Source: Pseudobacteriovorax antillogorgiicola
Lineage (GTDB): Bacteria; Bdellovibrionota_B; Oligoflexia; Oligoflexales; RGVZ01
Length of the DNA: 9,551 nt
Direction of reading: 5' to 3'
Assembly: GCA_945897695.1 (NCBI GenBank)
Contig: CAMDGW010000085.1
Span: forward strand, 1 to 9,551
Numbering within the stretch: the stretch's first letter is position 1; every line of letters begins with the position of its first letter. The notes under the pieces were generated by a model. That model was given only the letters and a program-made list of their open reading frames with translations, did not search any database and was not told the origin of the DNA. The position numbers were made by a program, and so were the translations under genes. Below are positions 1 to 7,704 of the stretch, piece by piece.

Positions 1-118
1 TATCTGCTTTGGCGTCAAGTAAGTGAGGCTCAATACCTGCTATTCGCAGGTGATCTTTAATTTCCTCAGCCGCTTCGGCTTCAAATCCTTGGCGCACATG
101 TAAAAAAATTGCTCTCAA
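1..118 (-). CDS. N-terminal fragment of a putative RlmM-like 23S rRNA 2'-O-methyltransferase (partial)
   Basis: An open frame of 39 codons runs from a TTG at 118 out of the left edge. Its first base pair overlaps the pruA stop as TTGA, the usual sign of translational coupling. A GGAG lies just upstream (about 122-125), closer than ideal. The visible protein begins LRAIFLHVRQGFEAEAAEEI. This resembles the start of E. coli RlmM from memory (VVLLCRPGFEKECAAEITD), sharing the R-x-GFE-x-E-x-A-x-EI pattern. RlmM methylates C2498 of 23S rRNA with SAM, and its N-terminus is a ferredoxin-like/THUMP-type RNA-binding region. The catalytic domain lies outside the window, so the identity rests on about 20 residues. 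It could be another RNA methyltransferase with a similar N-terminal domain. That the frame is coding is more certain than the family call. Confidence 0.5.
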   Translation of the reverse strand, partial: MRAIFLHVRQGFEAEAAEEIKDHLRIAGIEPHLLDAKAD

Positions 119-1746
119 GACTCCGCCATAAATGGATAGCGATAATCGACGATCGGTAGATAGTTTTCTTTAATCGTTCGGTGATTGACCCATCGTAATA
201 GGTTGTATACTGATCCAGCTTTATCATTTGTACCAGAGGCCCGGGCGCCGCCAAAAGGCTGCTGGCCGACCACGGCTCCTGTTGGTTTGTCATTGACGTA
301 GAAGTTCCCTGCGGCGTTTTCAAGCGCTGCAGACATGTGATGAATAGTGTGGCGATCTTTGGCGAAAATGGCGCCTGTCAATGCGTAGGGAGTTGATTCA
401 TCGCAAATTTTTAAGGTTGCCTCAAAGTCTTTATCCTCATAAACGAACACCGTAAGTACAGGGCCAAATATCTCTTCAACCATGGTGGTGGATTTTGCAT
501 TCGTTGTTTCAATGATGGTTGGACGTATGAAAAATCCTTTGTTGCTGTCACACTGTCCGCCGGCAATGACCTTGCAGCTTGCGTCGGACTTGGCCTGATC
601 AATGTAGTTTTTTATCTTTTTGAATGCGCGCTCATCGATCACTGCGCTAACAAAATTAGTGAAATCTTGGGGATCTCCCATCTTTAGCTCTTCCGTCATG
701 GCAACCAGTCGTTCTTTCACTTTAGGCCAAATACTTTTTGGTACATAAGCTCGGGATGCTGCCGAGCATTTTTGTCCCTGATATTCGAATGCACCGCGAA
801 CCAGAGCCACGACGAGCATGTCCACATCGGCGGAGCTATGTGCAAACACAAAGTCTTTGCCGCCCGTTTCTCCTACGAGTCTTGGATATGAAGCATACTT
901 TGAGATATTGTTGCCGACGGTTTGCCAAATGTTGTTAAAAGTATTGGTCGAACCGGTAAAGTGAACCCCAGCGAGATCCTTATGATTGAGTGCCACTGAT
1001 GAAATTTCAGCGGCATCTCCGGGAAGAAAATTGATAACGCCTGGAGGTAGTCCTGCTTCCTCAAGAATCTCCATTCCAATCCACGATCCAAAAACCGCTG
1101 TCGCAGCAGGCTTCCATAGGACTGAACAACCCATCAGTGCTGGTGTTGCTGCCAGATTTACTGAAATTGACGTGAAGTTAAAAGGCGCAACCGCATAGAC
1201 AAATCCTTCAAGACCTCTGGCAGAAAGTCGATTCCATGTTCCAGCGGAAGAAATTGGTTGTTGACGATAAATTTGCTCTGCAAAGTGAACATTGAATCGA
1301 AAGAAATCAATCAGCTCGCATGCAGCGTCTATTTCGGCCTGGAATACAGTCTTACTTTGACCAAGCATGGTCGCAGCATTCATTTTTGCACGATACTTGG
1401 TGGCCAGGAGGTCTGCGGCTTTTAAAAAGACTGCCGCGCGGTCTTCCCATGGGAGTGCTGCCCAGTGTTTTCTGGCGTTGAGAGCTGCTTCAATGGCCAT
1501 TTGCGCTTCCTTTGCGCCACCTTGAGCAAAATCTCCCAACAAGAGTGACTTGTCATGAGGACAGTTCACTTTGCCAGTTTTTGAGGTGAAGATGTGTTCA
1601 CCGCCAATAACAAGCGGGATTTTTATGGGATTTACGCGCATCTCAGCTAGGCGTTTTTTTATCTCTAGTTTTTCTGGTGAACCAGCGCTGTATGATTTAA
1701 TTGGCTCGTTGATCGGCGTTGGGGTTGAAAAGATTCCATTCGACAT
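115..1746 (-). CDS. pruA: L-glutamate gamma-semialdehyde (1-pyrroline-5-carboxylate) dehydrogenase
   Basis: This enzyme oxidises glutamate semialdehyde, in equilibrium with P5C, to glutamate with NAD+. It is the second step of proline catabolism and is cytosolic. The 543-aa protein is a stand-alone aldehyde dehydrogenase of the ALDH4A1/P5CDH type, close to the usual length of that family and not fused to proline dehydrogenase as in PutA. Visible motifs are the PFNF substrate/NAD loop (188-191), WKPA with Lys212, FTGST (263-267), the general-base Glu293 in VGETGGKD, the catalytic Cys327 in GQKCSAASR, EIFGP (425-429), and GQQPFGG near the C-terminus. The ATG at 1746 has GAGGA eight bases upstream. 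It lies 56 bp downstream of the alpha/beta hydrolase and overlaps the start of the next gene. No proline dehydrogenase gene is present in the window. All key residues are intact. Confidence 0.95.
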   Translation of the reverse strand: MSNGIFSTPTPINEPIKSYSAGSPEKLEIKKRLAEMRVNPIKIPLVIGGEHIFTSKTGKVNCPHDKSLLLGDFAQGGAKEAQMAIEAALNARKHWAALPWEDRAAVFLKAADLLATKYRAKMNAATMLGQSKTVFQAEIDAACELIDFFRFNVHFAEQIYRQQPISSAGTWNRLSARGLEGFVYAVAPFNFTSISVNLAATPALMGCSVLWKPAATAVFGSWIGMEILEEAGLPPGVINFLPGDAAEISSVALNHKDLAGVHFTGSTNTFNNIWQTVGNNISKYASYPRLVGETGGKDFVFAHSSADVDMLVVALVRGAFEYQGQKCSAASRAYVPKSIWPKVKERLVAMTEELKMGDPQDFTNFVSAVIDERAFKKIKNYIDQAKSDASCKVIAGGQCDSNKGFFIRPTIIETTNAKSTTMVEEIFGPVLTVFVYEDKDFEATLKICDESTPYALTGAIFAKDRHTIHHMSAALENAAGNFYVNDKPTGAVVGQQPFGGARASGTNDKAGSVYNLLRWVNHRTIKENYLPIVDYRYPFMAES

Positions 1747-1783
1747 AAAGGAAGTCCTCGTTTTGATGAGTGTCGATTTAATT

Positions 1784-1799
1784 GGCTATATTTATAGCC
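1784..1799. repeat. Near-perfect palindrome in the hydrolase-pruA spacer
   Basis: GGCTATA-TT-TATAGCC gives 7-bp inverted arms around two central bases. It sits four bases after the hydrolase stop on the minus strand. It is not followed by a T run in either direction, so it is a poor intrinsic terminator. It overlaps the possible pruA -10 element and could be an operator or a weak mRNA hairpin. Confidence 0.5.
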
Positions 1800-1820
1800 T
1801 TTTCAGGGTGAAGTGCGCAA
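1791..1820 (-). promoter_or_regulatory. Possible sigma-70 promoter for pruA
   Basis: On the minus strand TATAAA (1791-1796) follows TTGCGC (1815-1820) with an 18-bp spacer. The -10 matches 5 of 6 consensus bases but the -35 matches only TTG. It would start pruA transcription from within the 3' end of the hydrolase gene. pruA may equally be read through from the hydrolase promoter. Confidence 0.25.
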
Positions 1821-2678
1821 CAAAACCTCGATACGCCTGGCTAACTTATGGCTCAGCATGCTCGTAAAGTGGGTTTCTCCCTTTAGGGAAAAGGTTTGAA
1901 GGTTTAGCGAGGCTATAAATTCATCAATTTTTCGGTGATTTGCAAAGAAATCAAGGCTGCCCGCAACCAAGAGGGAAGGAAATGTTACAAGCTGTAGTTT
2001 TGCAATTGGATTGATGGCCTCGATGATACGAGCAGCAACATACAGGTAATTACCCGACTCACATGGCGCCACCCGAACTGGGTAGCGACTGCGAAGAATC
2101 GGTCCCAAGGATGGATGAATGCCGAGAAATCCGTAGTCTCTAAGCGCTTGAATGTAGGAGGGTCGAATTGGTGAAATGATCTCTGTGGCCAGAAGGTATC
2201 CGGCGTTTAGATTCAAAGGCAGTCCAACCATGGAGAGTGATTGAATGCGCTCTGGATTGTTTACAGCGTAATCCAGAAGTAAAACAGCTCCCATGCTATA
2301 GCCACAAAAATGAAGCCTTGGTCGTCCGATCGTCATCTGATCCAACTGACCTATGATCTCGGTTACTAGAGATTTTATAGTATTTTGGGAAAGAGTTGTG
2401 GTCGACGTTTTCCCGTGTCCATCGAGATCTGTCGTGTAAATATTGTAGCCGGACTCAAGTAGGTGCTGAAAAAGGTGCACATTAGGAAATAGGGCGTCGT
2501 TACCCAAGCCGTGAAGAAATAAAACGATGGGCCTGCTGCTGTCTTCCGGGTGGCCTAATGCTAGTAACTCACTTTTCCCCTCTGCTCGCTCCAAGGTAAG
2601 GGTCATCGATTGAAATCCAGACTGGTTAAGCCAAGACTCAAATTTAACGGTCCACGGTTGTCGATGAAGCATTTTCAT
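1803..2678 (-). CDS. Alpha/beta hydrolase fold protein
   Basis: A 291-aa serine hydrolase of the lysophospholipase/esterase-like alpha/beta fold; the substrate cannot be told. The likely catalytic triad is visible: Ser128 in the nucleophile elbow GYSMG, Asp243 in AGSLDFF, and His270 in GETHF. The oxyanion-hole HGLG is at 56-59 and the DLDGHG strand-turn at 84-89. There is no signal peptide or membrane segment, so a cytosolic location is inferred. The ATG at 2678 lacks a strong Shine-Dalgarno sequence, and a second in-frame ATG two codons later (2672) is an alternative. pruA follows in the same direction, so co-transcription is possible, but nothing in the sequence ties the hydrolase to proline metabolism. 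It diverges from the kinase gene across a 133-bp spacer. Family fold is confident, function is unassigned. Confidence 0.88.
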   Translation of the reverse strand: MKMLHRQPWTVKFESWLNQSGFQSMTLTLERAEGKSELLALGHPEDSSRPIVLFLHGLGNDALFPNVHLFQHLLESGYNIYTTDLDGHGKTSTTTLSQNTIKSLVTEIIGQLDQMTIGRPRLHFCGYSMGAVLLLDYAVNNPERIQSLSMVGLPLNLNAGYLLATEIISPIRPSYIQALRDYGFLGIHPSLGPILRSRYPVRVAPCESGNYLYVAARIIEAINPIAKLQLVTFPSLLVAGSLDFFANHRKIDEFIASLNLQTFSLKGETHFTSMLSHKLARRIEVLLRTSP

Positions 2679-2711
2679 GGGTGGTCATTCTAAGGATGAA
2701 AATAACTAAAA

Positions 2712-2741
2712 TCTTTATGATTTAATCCAATTTTTGGTCAA
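2712..2741 (-). promoter_or_regulatory. Possible promoter of the alpha/beta hydrolase gene
   Basis: Reading the minus strand, TTGACC (2736-2741, 5 of 6 to consensus) is followed after 18 bases by TAAAGA (2712-2717), or after 16 bases by CATAAA. The -35 is good and the -10 weak. The implied leader is about 30 bases. GGTCA at 2736-2740 also forms an inverted repeat with TGACC at 2749-2753 (8-base spacing), which could be an operator over the -35. Confidence 0.3.
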
Positions 2742-2820
2742 AACACAATGACCGTTACTCCAGATGTGGAGTTGTTTCGCCGATATTTAGTTTAATTACC
2801 CCGGGTGGAGTGTGACGCCA

Positions 2821-3762
2821 GTGACGCAGCCAAAGACCTTGACGCAATTGCCGATTTCTCTAGGACCCTACCGACTCATTCAGGAGGTGGGAGCAGGGGG
2901 AGTTGGCCGTGTATTTAAGGCTATCGACGAACGTAATGGTCGCACGGTTGCTGTAAAGCTACTTCATGACACTCTGCTGCGAGACCCTAAAAGGCTTGGC
3001 CACTTTCACCGTGAGCTTCTGATCATGGCAAGCTTCAATCATCGTCATATTGTGAGCTATGTGGATTCATATTTTGATCCGCCGAGTTGCTATATCGTCA
3101 CTGAGTTTATCGAAGGTTGGTCAGGTTATAGTCTCTACAAGAAGACGGGACGTATGCCTCCTGTAGTTGCCCTTTGCGTTCTTATCGACATATTGAAAGG
3201 TATTGACTACCTTCATCTCCACAACACAATTCACTCGGATCTGTCAGCTGCCAACTACCTGGTCGACGTAAGTGGTCGCGTCGCACTTACTGATTTTGGG
3301 CTCTCGATCAAGCAGGAGATTGAAGATTACAAGAATTACTCCCTAGGTACACCTGGATACTACGCGCCGGAACATATTACGGGAACAGGGATCACTCCGC
3401 GCACGGATCTCTACTGTGCAGGTTTGATACTATATGAATTGATAGTCGGTCAAAAAGCGGTGGCAGCGACTAAAGACGCTGCAAAAAATCTTGGGAATAT
3501 GAAGAAAATTAATTTTGACATCATCCAGACCACCGACCCCAAGATGACAAAAAAAATAAAATCTTTGCTCGAAAAATCATTGGCTTTTAATCCGTCCCGC
3601 CGCTTTTCTGCAGCTGACGAGATGATGTGGGCATCCTATGAGATTATCAAACGATTCAATATTCGCTTTGCAAGATACGCCATCAGTCAGTATCTAATTG
3701 ACAAAGGATTGGCCAAAGGGCCGTACACTGGTCCAGAACAAGATATTTATCGTGGATTTTGA
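2821..3762 (+). CDS. Hanks-type serine/threonine protein kinase, single soluble domain
   Basis: A eukaryotic-like protein kinase that phosphorylates proteins with ATP. Numbered from the GTG at 2821 (313 aa), it shows the glycine loop GAGGVGRV (24-31), VAVK with Lys46, the alpha-C Glu65, the catalytic loop HSDLSAAN (138-145, with Asp140 and Asn145), DFG (158-160), APE (182-184), TDLY with Asp196, and the subdomain XI Arg in NPSRRFS. The loop lacks the usual Arg before Asp (non-RD) and the usual Lys two residues after it. There is no transmembrane or C-terminal sensor domain, so it should be cytosolic. Two in-frame GTG codons, 2812 and 2821, lie in near-identical 9-base units. GGAG at 2807-2810 is one base from the first and ten from the second, favouring 2821. 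The 3' end overlaps the convergent glycosyltransferase by 16 bp. Substrate is unknown. Confidence 0.9.
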   Translation: MTQPKTLTQLPISLGPYRLIQEVGAGGVGRVFKAIDERNGRTVAVKLLHDTLLRDPKRLGHFHRELLIMASFNHRHIVSYVDSYFDPPSCYIVTEFIEGWSGYSLYKKTGRMPPVVALCVLIDILKGIDYLHLHNTIHSDLSAANYLVDVSGRVALTDFGLSIKQEIEDYKNYSLGTPGYYAPEHITGTGITPRTDLYCAGLILYELIVGQKAVAATKDAAKNLGNMKKINFDIIQTTDPKMTKKIKSLLEKSLAFNPSRRFSAADEMMWASYEIIKRFNIRFARYAISQYLIDKGLAKGPYTGPEQDIYRGF

Positions 3763-5384
3763 TTTCGGTACGTAGTGATCCACCACTCTCGGAGTCCCTT
3801 TTCGCACGGAAGAATTGGTGTCGTAATATTGAATACGCCAATACTTCCATTAGGACAAACTCTCATTCCAGAAAAAGATTCAGCTGCAAAGCCCGTGATC
3901 ACTTTGGGTGCTGGTTTTAGAGATATGATAGTAACTACATCTTGACCCAATAGTTTTCGCTCTACAAATTGATCATCCTCATCCCCGCGAGTGTATTCTG
4001 AGCCGCGGGTAATCCCGGGCCATTGTGCCACTTGAATGCTAGATGCGTGATAACGGATGGTTGATTTTAGCTGATAACTATCTACTGCCAAAGCCTGCCC
4101 TGCGTATTCTTTCTTAACCCAGTCGCCTAGTGTGCGGTAGCCTTTTGACTCAAGAAGTAGTCGGTTGTTTCTAGCGCCAGGAAGTGACTCTGGGTAAGAC
4201 AATACGAAGACCAAACCTGCGAGTGCTAATGTATGGGTCATTATCGCAGCAATGGACAGACGAAGTGGAATGACCCATCGTGAAGTGATCCAAATCGCCA
4301 TTGGTGCCATATGCATTGCAGGCCAGTTCGCCTCAATTTTTGAAAATGGACTTAGTAATCCAAAGAAAAAAATTGGAAAAAATGCCCCAGCCTCAATAAT
4401 ACCAATACCAGCGGGCTGAGAGGGCTTTTGCGTCCGACGTTCCTTCGATGCTCCAAAAAACAGGCATGCAAGGCCAACAAGTGCATATAGACCCCAGAGG
4501 CCAGCCAGGCCGCCAACAAAGTCCCCAGTATATTGAACGGCTTTTTCCCACTTTGATTTTTCGGGTTTAGGTGTTTCTTTGGCCTCAGAAAATCCCGAAA
4601 CTTTAGACATAGCAGCAAACAGCTCATCATGGAGCCTTTGTGCACCTGTGTCATCCTTATTGGGATCTTTCGCAACCGGCAGAATCGATTGAGAATCTAT
4701 AGTTTGATTGACTGAAAATCCGTGTCCAAATTGGAAACGGAATGTGACCCAATTGTTTTGGCTTTGCCACCAAACATGGGGCGCAAATATCAGGGCACAC
4801 ACTACGCCACCCAAATAAGGCCAGGGGGTCAAAAACTGTTTACGAGAGTCGCGAATCAATCCCCAGAGAAAAACTGGACCGATCAGGACCATCGTGTACT
4901 TGCTCCAAAGACCAAGCCCTGTGAATAGACCGGCCGTTAGCCAACGGCGAGGGTGACCACGAACAGCCAGTACAGATTCGTGTAATGCAATGCTCCACAT
5001 GCAAATGATGCCGACGTCTGGCGTCAATAGAAAACCATTTGCAAGTGCCCCAAGTGTTGAAGCGATTAACAATGTAGCCATCTCGGCTCGTTCAGGGATG
5101 AGAATGCGCGACGTCTTCCAAACAAAAAAAATTGAAATTAAATGCAATAACCAGACTACAAATCTGGCGGCAAAAATTTCATGGTGCAAAGCTGTAAGTC
5201 CTGCGATCCAACTAACGAGTGGTGGATGATCAAAAAATCCAAGTCTAGGCCATCCTGATCGAAGTGCCCAGTCAATGTAATAAGCCTCGTCGGTAATCAA
5301 AGGAAACAACAAAGCAGCTACTAGTGGTAGCGCGAGGGAAATGACGATTAAAATCCCGTAAGTTTGGGTTCGATTTCGGTTCAT
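3747..5384 (-). CDS. Membrane glycosyltransferase, GT39/PMT_2 (ArnT-like) family
   Basis: A 545-aa inner-membrane glycosyltransferase of the family that moves a sugar from a polyprenyl-phosphate donor to lipid A, protein or another surface acceptor. An N-terminal membrane segment (about 10-31) is followed by the periplasmic acidic motif TDEAYY (Asp32, Glu33), FDHPPLVSW (51-59), LTPD (120-123), SKYT (161-164), the family pattern APHVWWQSQNNW (201-212), HGF (221-223) and EANWP (351-355). About ten hydrophobic segments are visible, then a soluble C-terminal domain from about 400. Residues about 224-285 are a hydrophilic, Lys/Asp/Glu-rich stretch longer than I expect at this place. The ATG overlaps the recD2 stop (ATGA), so translation is probably coupled to recD2. 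The gene has no terminator before its convergent neighbour. The acceptor cannot be told from sequence. Confidence 0.88.
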   Translation of the reverse strand: MNRNRTQTYGILIVISLALPLVAALLFPLITDEAYYIDWALRSGWPRLGFFDHPPLVSWIAGLTALHHEIFAARFVVWLLHLISIFFVWKTSRILIPERAEMATLLIASTLGALANGFLLTPDVGIICMWSIALHESVLAVRGHPRRWLTAGLFTGLGLWSKYTMVLIGPVFLWGLIRDSRKQFLTPWPYLGGVVCALIFAPHVWWQSQNNWVTFRFQFGHGFSVNQTIDSQSILPVAKDPNKDDTGAQRLHDELFAAMSKVSGFSEAKETPKPEKSKWEKAVQYTGDFVGGLAGLWGLYALVGLACLFFGASKERRTQKPSQPAGIGIIEAGAFFPIFFFGLLSPFSKIEANWPAMHMAPMAIWITSRWVIPLRLSIAAIMTHTLALAGLVFVLSYPESLPGARNNRLLLESKGYRTLGDWVKKEYAGQALAVDSYQLKSTIRYHASSIQVAQWPGITRGSEYTRGDEDDQFVERKLLGQDVVTIISLKPAPKVITGFAAESFSGMRVCPNGSIGVFNITTPILPCEKGLREWWITTYRNQNPR

Positions 5385-7651
5385 CGCAATTCTGGCAGTT
5401 CCCTTTGAATTCTGGAGGCAAGTCTTGTTTGACGTGAGATACTAACATTGTTGCGCACCGAAAAGGCCAGTGCCTTCTTTGAGCCAATAAATATCGCCAG
5501 CTTTTTGGCTCGTGTTAGTCCTGTATAAATCAAGTTTCGTTGAAGCATGACGTAATGCTGCATGGACATGGGCAATATAATCACGGGGAATTCACTCCCC
5601 TGGGATTTGTGTATTGTAATGGCGTAAGCAAGTTTCAGGTCGTCAACCTGATCGCGATCGTAGGTGACTAGGCGTCCATCACTGTAAAGTACCTGTAGTT
5701 TACCGCCTTCTACGTTCGTGGCCGTAACAAATCCAATATCTCCATTGAACACTTGAAGGTCATAATTATTGGATGTTTGAATAACCTTGTCACCCTCGCG
5801 TAATTCTCCCTCTTTTTGCTTTTGATCGGACTCGCGCATGTGAGCTTTGGGATCGGGATTCAGAAGTTCTTGAAGTTCAAGATTGAAATTTTGTGTTCCA
5901 AGGTCACCGCGATTCATGGGTGAAAGGATCTGAATGTCTCTTATCGGGTTAAATTTATATTTATTTGGTAACACATCAGTCAAAAGCTTGCTGACGACCC
6001 GTCGGATGTCGTCGCTTGATTCGACTTCTATGAATTGGCAGTCAGTGGGGCTATCTGTGATAAATTCCGGCAACTGTCCTTCGTTGATTTCGTGTGCATG
6101 CCTGACAATAGAACTTGTGGCAGCCTGACGAAAAATCTCATGAAGTTTTGTGCATGGTATTTTTTGTGAATTGATCATGTCGCGAAGTACGTTGCCTGGT
6201 CCAACCGATGGTAGCTGATCTACGTCACCGATGAAGATGACCTGCGCGTGATCTGAAATGGCTGAAACCAGCGAACTTGCGAGTCTGACATCCAACATCG
6301 ATGCCTCATCACAGATGATAACATCGGCCTTGAGTGGATTTATTTCATTGCGAGCAAATCCGCCTTCGGCTGGTTGCCATTCGAGAAGTCTATGAATAGT
6401 TTTGGCTTTTTCAGAAGAAACTTCACTGAGTCTTTGTGCGGCACGACCAGTGGGTGCTGCGAGTAATACCGATTTACCCATCGCTTTGAATAGTCTGATT
6501 ATTGCGTTGGCCGTTGTTGTTTTACCGACACCTGGACCCCCGGTGAGAATAAAGACGCGACTCGCTGCTGCTGACATAACAGCGTCGGCCTGTGTCTCGG
6601 AAAGCTTAGCGGGCGCCGCCTCATTGTAGCGGAAAATCCACTGTTGTACCCTTTCAAGATTCTGATCGACTGGCCGGCTCATGATGCGGGCAAGACTTCC
6701 TGCAATATCTTGTTCGGCAGCCATAAGATCTGGTCGCCAGTGACATTTAACGTTGTCGTTATTATCGTCAATAATTTCGGTCAGTAGAGAACCAGACCTG
6801 GCAAGGAGTTCAAGTTGTTCGGGGACTAAGTCTTCGAGCTTTGGCTCTGGCAAACTTAATGAGCCTTGCAGCAATTCCTTGATTTGGGTTGTTGTTTGGT
6901 AGCAGTGACCGCGTTCTTCGGATTGCTGCATTTGATAAATGATCGCCGCCCTGATTCGTTCCGGCGAGTCTGGTGCAATGCCTATACTTTTTGCGATAGT
7001 GTCAGCTTTGATAAAGCCAATTCCGTTGATATCAACAGCAAGTTGATACGGGTTTGCTGAAATGATCTCAATGGCCTGTTCGCCATAAAGTTTGATGATG
7101 CGCTGAGCGTAGGTAAGTGAAATACCGTGATTATTTAAAAACATCATGACGTCAGCAATTGATTTCTGAGCTTTCCAGGATTCGATAATTTCCTGTGCTT
7201 TTTTCTTTCCAATTTTGGGCACCTGATTCAAGCAGCCGGGATTTTCATCGAGAATTTTGAATGTCTCTAGGCCGAAGTGTCCGACAATTCTTTCGGCTGT
7301 TTTGTCGCCGATTCCCTTGATAATCCCAGATGAAAGGTAACGTAGGATCGCGATTCTAGTTGTGGGACGAATTGGGACGGCGCGGTCCGCTTTGAATTGC
7401 CGTCCGTAAGTCGCATGACTCGACCAATTGCCAACAAGTTGCAGATGTTCGCCCTCTTGGCATGGGGGCAGAGCGCCGGTTACCGTTACTAGGGAATGAT
7501 CTTCGACGTTGCGAACCTTCAAAACAGTCCAGCCGTTTTCGTCATTGCGATAGGTGATTCTATCGATCTCAGCATGCATTTGTTCCTTACCGGTTAGGGA
7601 AAGGTCTGCCTGAGAGTTGGAGTTTGCGCTTGGTGTCTGTAGGTCATGCAT
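5381..7651 (-). CDS. recD2: RecD2-type 5'-3' DNA helicase (RecD-like, SF1B)
   Basis: An ATP-dependent 5'-3' single-strand DNA translocase/helicase for DNA repair, of the RecD2 class that acts without RecB and RecC; neither is in the window. The 756-aa protein has an N-terminal OB-like domain (RITYRNDENGWTVL, 31-44), a helix-hairpin-helix region (about 105-225, e.g. GIIKGIGDKTAERIV), Walker A GGPGVGKTTT (371-380), APTGRAAQRL (399-408), motif II DEAS (448-451), motif III GDVDQLPSVGPG (475-486), FRQA (507-510), and C-terminal TIHKSQGSEF (679-688) and YTGLTRAKK (709-717). All helicase motifs look intact. The ATG at 7651 has a GGCGGA before it, but the in-frame ATG at 7579 has AAGGA four bases upstream and is where homology to the family begins, so the true start may be there. 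The stop overlaps the downstream glycosyltransferase start. Confidence 0.94.
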   Translation of the reverse strand: MHDLQTPSANSNSQADLSLTGKEQMHAEIDRITYRNDENGWTVLKVRNVEDHSLVTVTGALPPCQEGEHLQLVGNWSSHATYGRQFKADRAVPIRPTTRIAILRYLSSGIIKGIGDKTAERIVGHFGLETFKILDENPGCLNQVPKIGKKKAQEIIESWKAQKSIADVMMFLNNHGISLTYAQRIIKLYGEQAIEIISANPYQLAVDINGIGFIKADTIAKSIGIAPDSPERIRAAIIYQMQQSEERGHCYQTTTQIKELLQGSLSLPEPKLEDLVPEQLELLARSGSLLTEIIDDNNDNVKCHWRPDLMAAEQDIAGSLARIMSRPVDQNLERVQQWIFRYNEAAPAKLSETQADAVMSAAASRVFILTGGPGVGKTTTANAIIRLFKAMGKSVLLAAPTGRAAQRLSEVSSEKAKTIHRLLEWQPAEGGFARNEINPLKADVIICDEASMLDVRLASSLVSAISDHAQVIFIGDVDQLPSVGPGNVLRDMINSQKIPCTKLHEIFRQAATSSIVRHAHEINEGQLPEFITDSPTDCQFIEVESSDDIRRVVSKLLTDVLPNKYKFNPIRDIQILSPMNRGDLGTQNFNLELQELLNPDPKAHMRESDQKQKEGELREGDKVIQTSNNYDLQVFNGDIGFVTATNVEGGKLQVLYSDGRLVTYDRDQVDDLKLAYAITIHKSQGSEFPVIILPMSMQHYVMLQRNLIYTGLTRAKKLAIFIGSKKALAFSVRNNVSISRQTRLASRIQRELPELR

Positions 7652-7704
7652 AGTGTCCGCCAGTCTAGCATGGGGTTTACGCGGGCCATAGGGGGTTTGG
7701 TCTT

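Noticed and set aside
1784..1799. Intrinsic terminator after the hydrolase gene
   Set aside because: The stem is AT-rich with an impractically small loop and is not followed by a T run on the minus strand.
1571..1867. 98-codon plus-strand open frame across the pruA start
   Set aside because: Antisense to the pruA N-terminus and the end of the hydrolase, with no ribosome binding site or recognisable protein features.
4352..4675. 107-codon minus-strand open frame inside the glycosyltransferase gene
   Set aside because: A shifted frame of a well supported gene; its composition shows no family signal.
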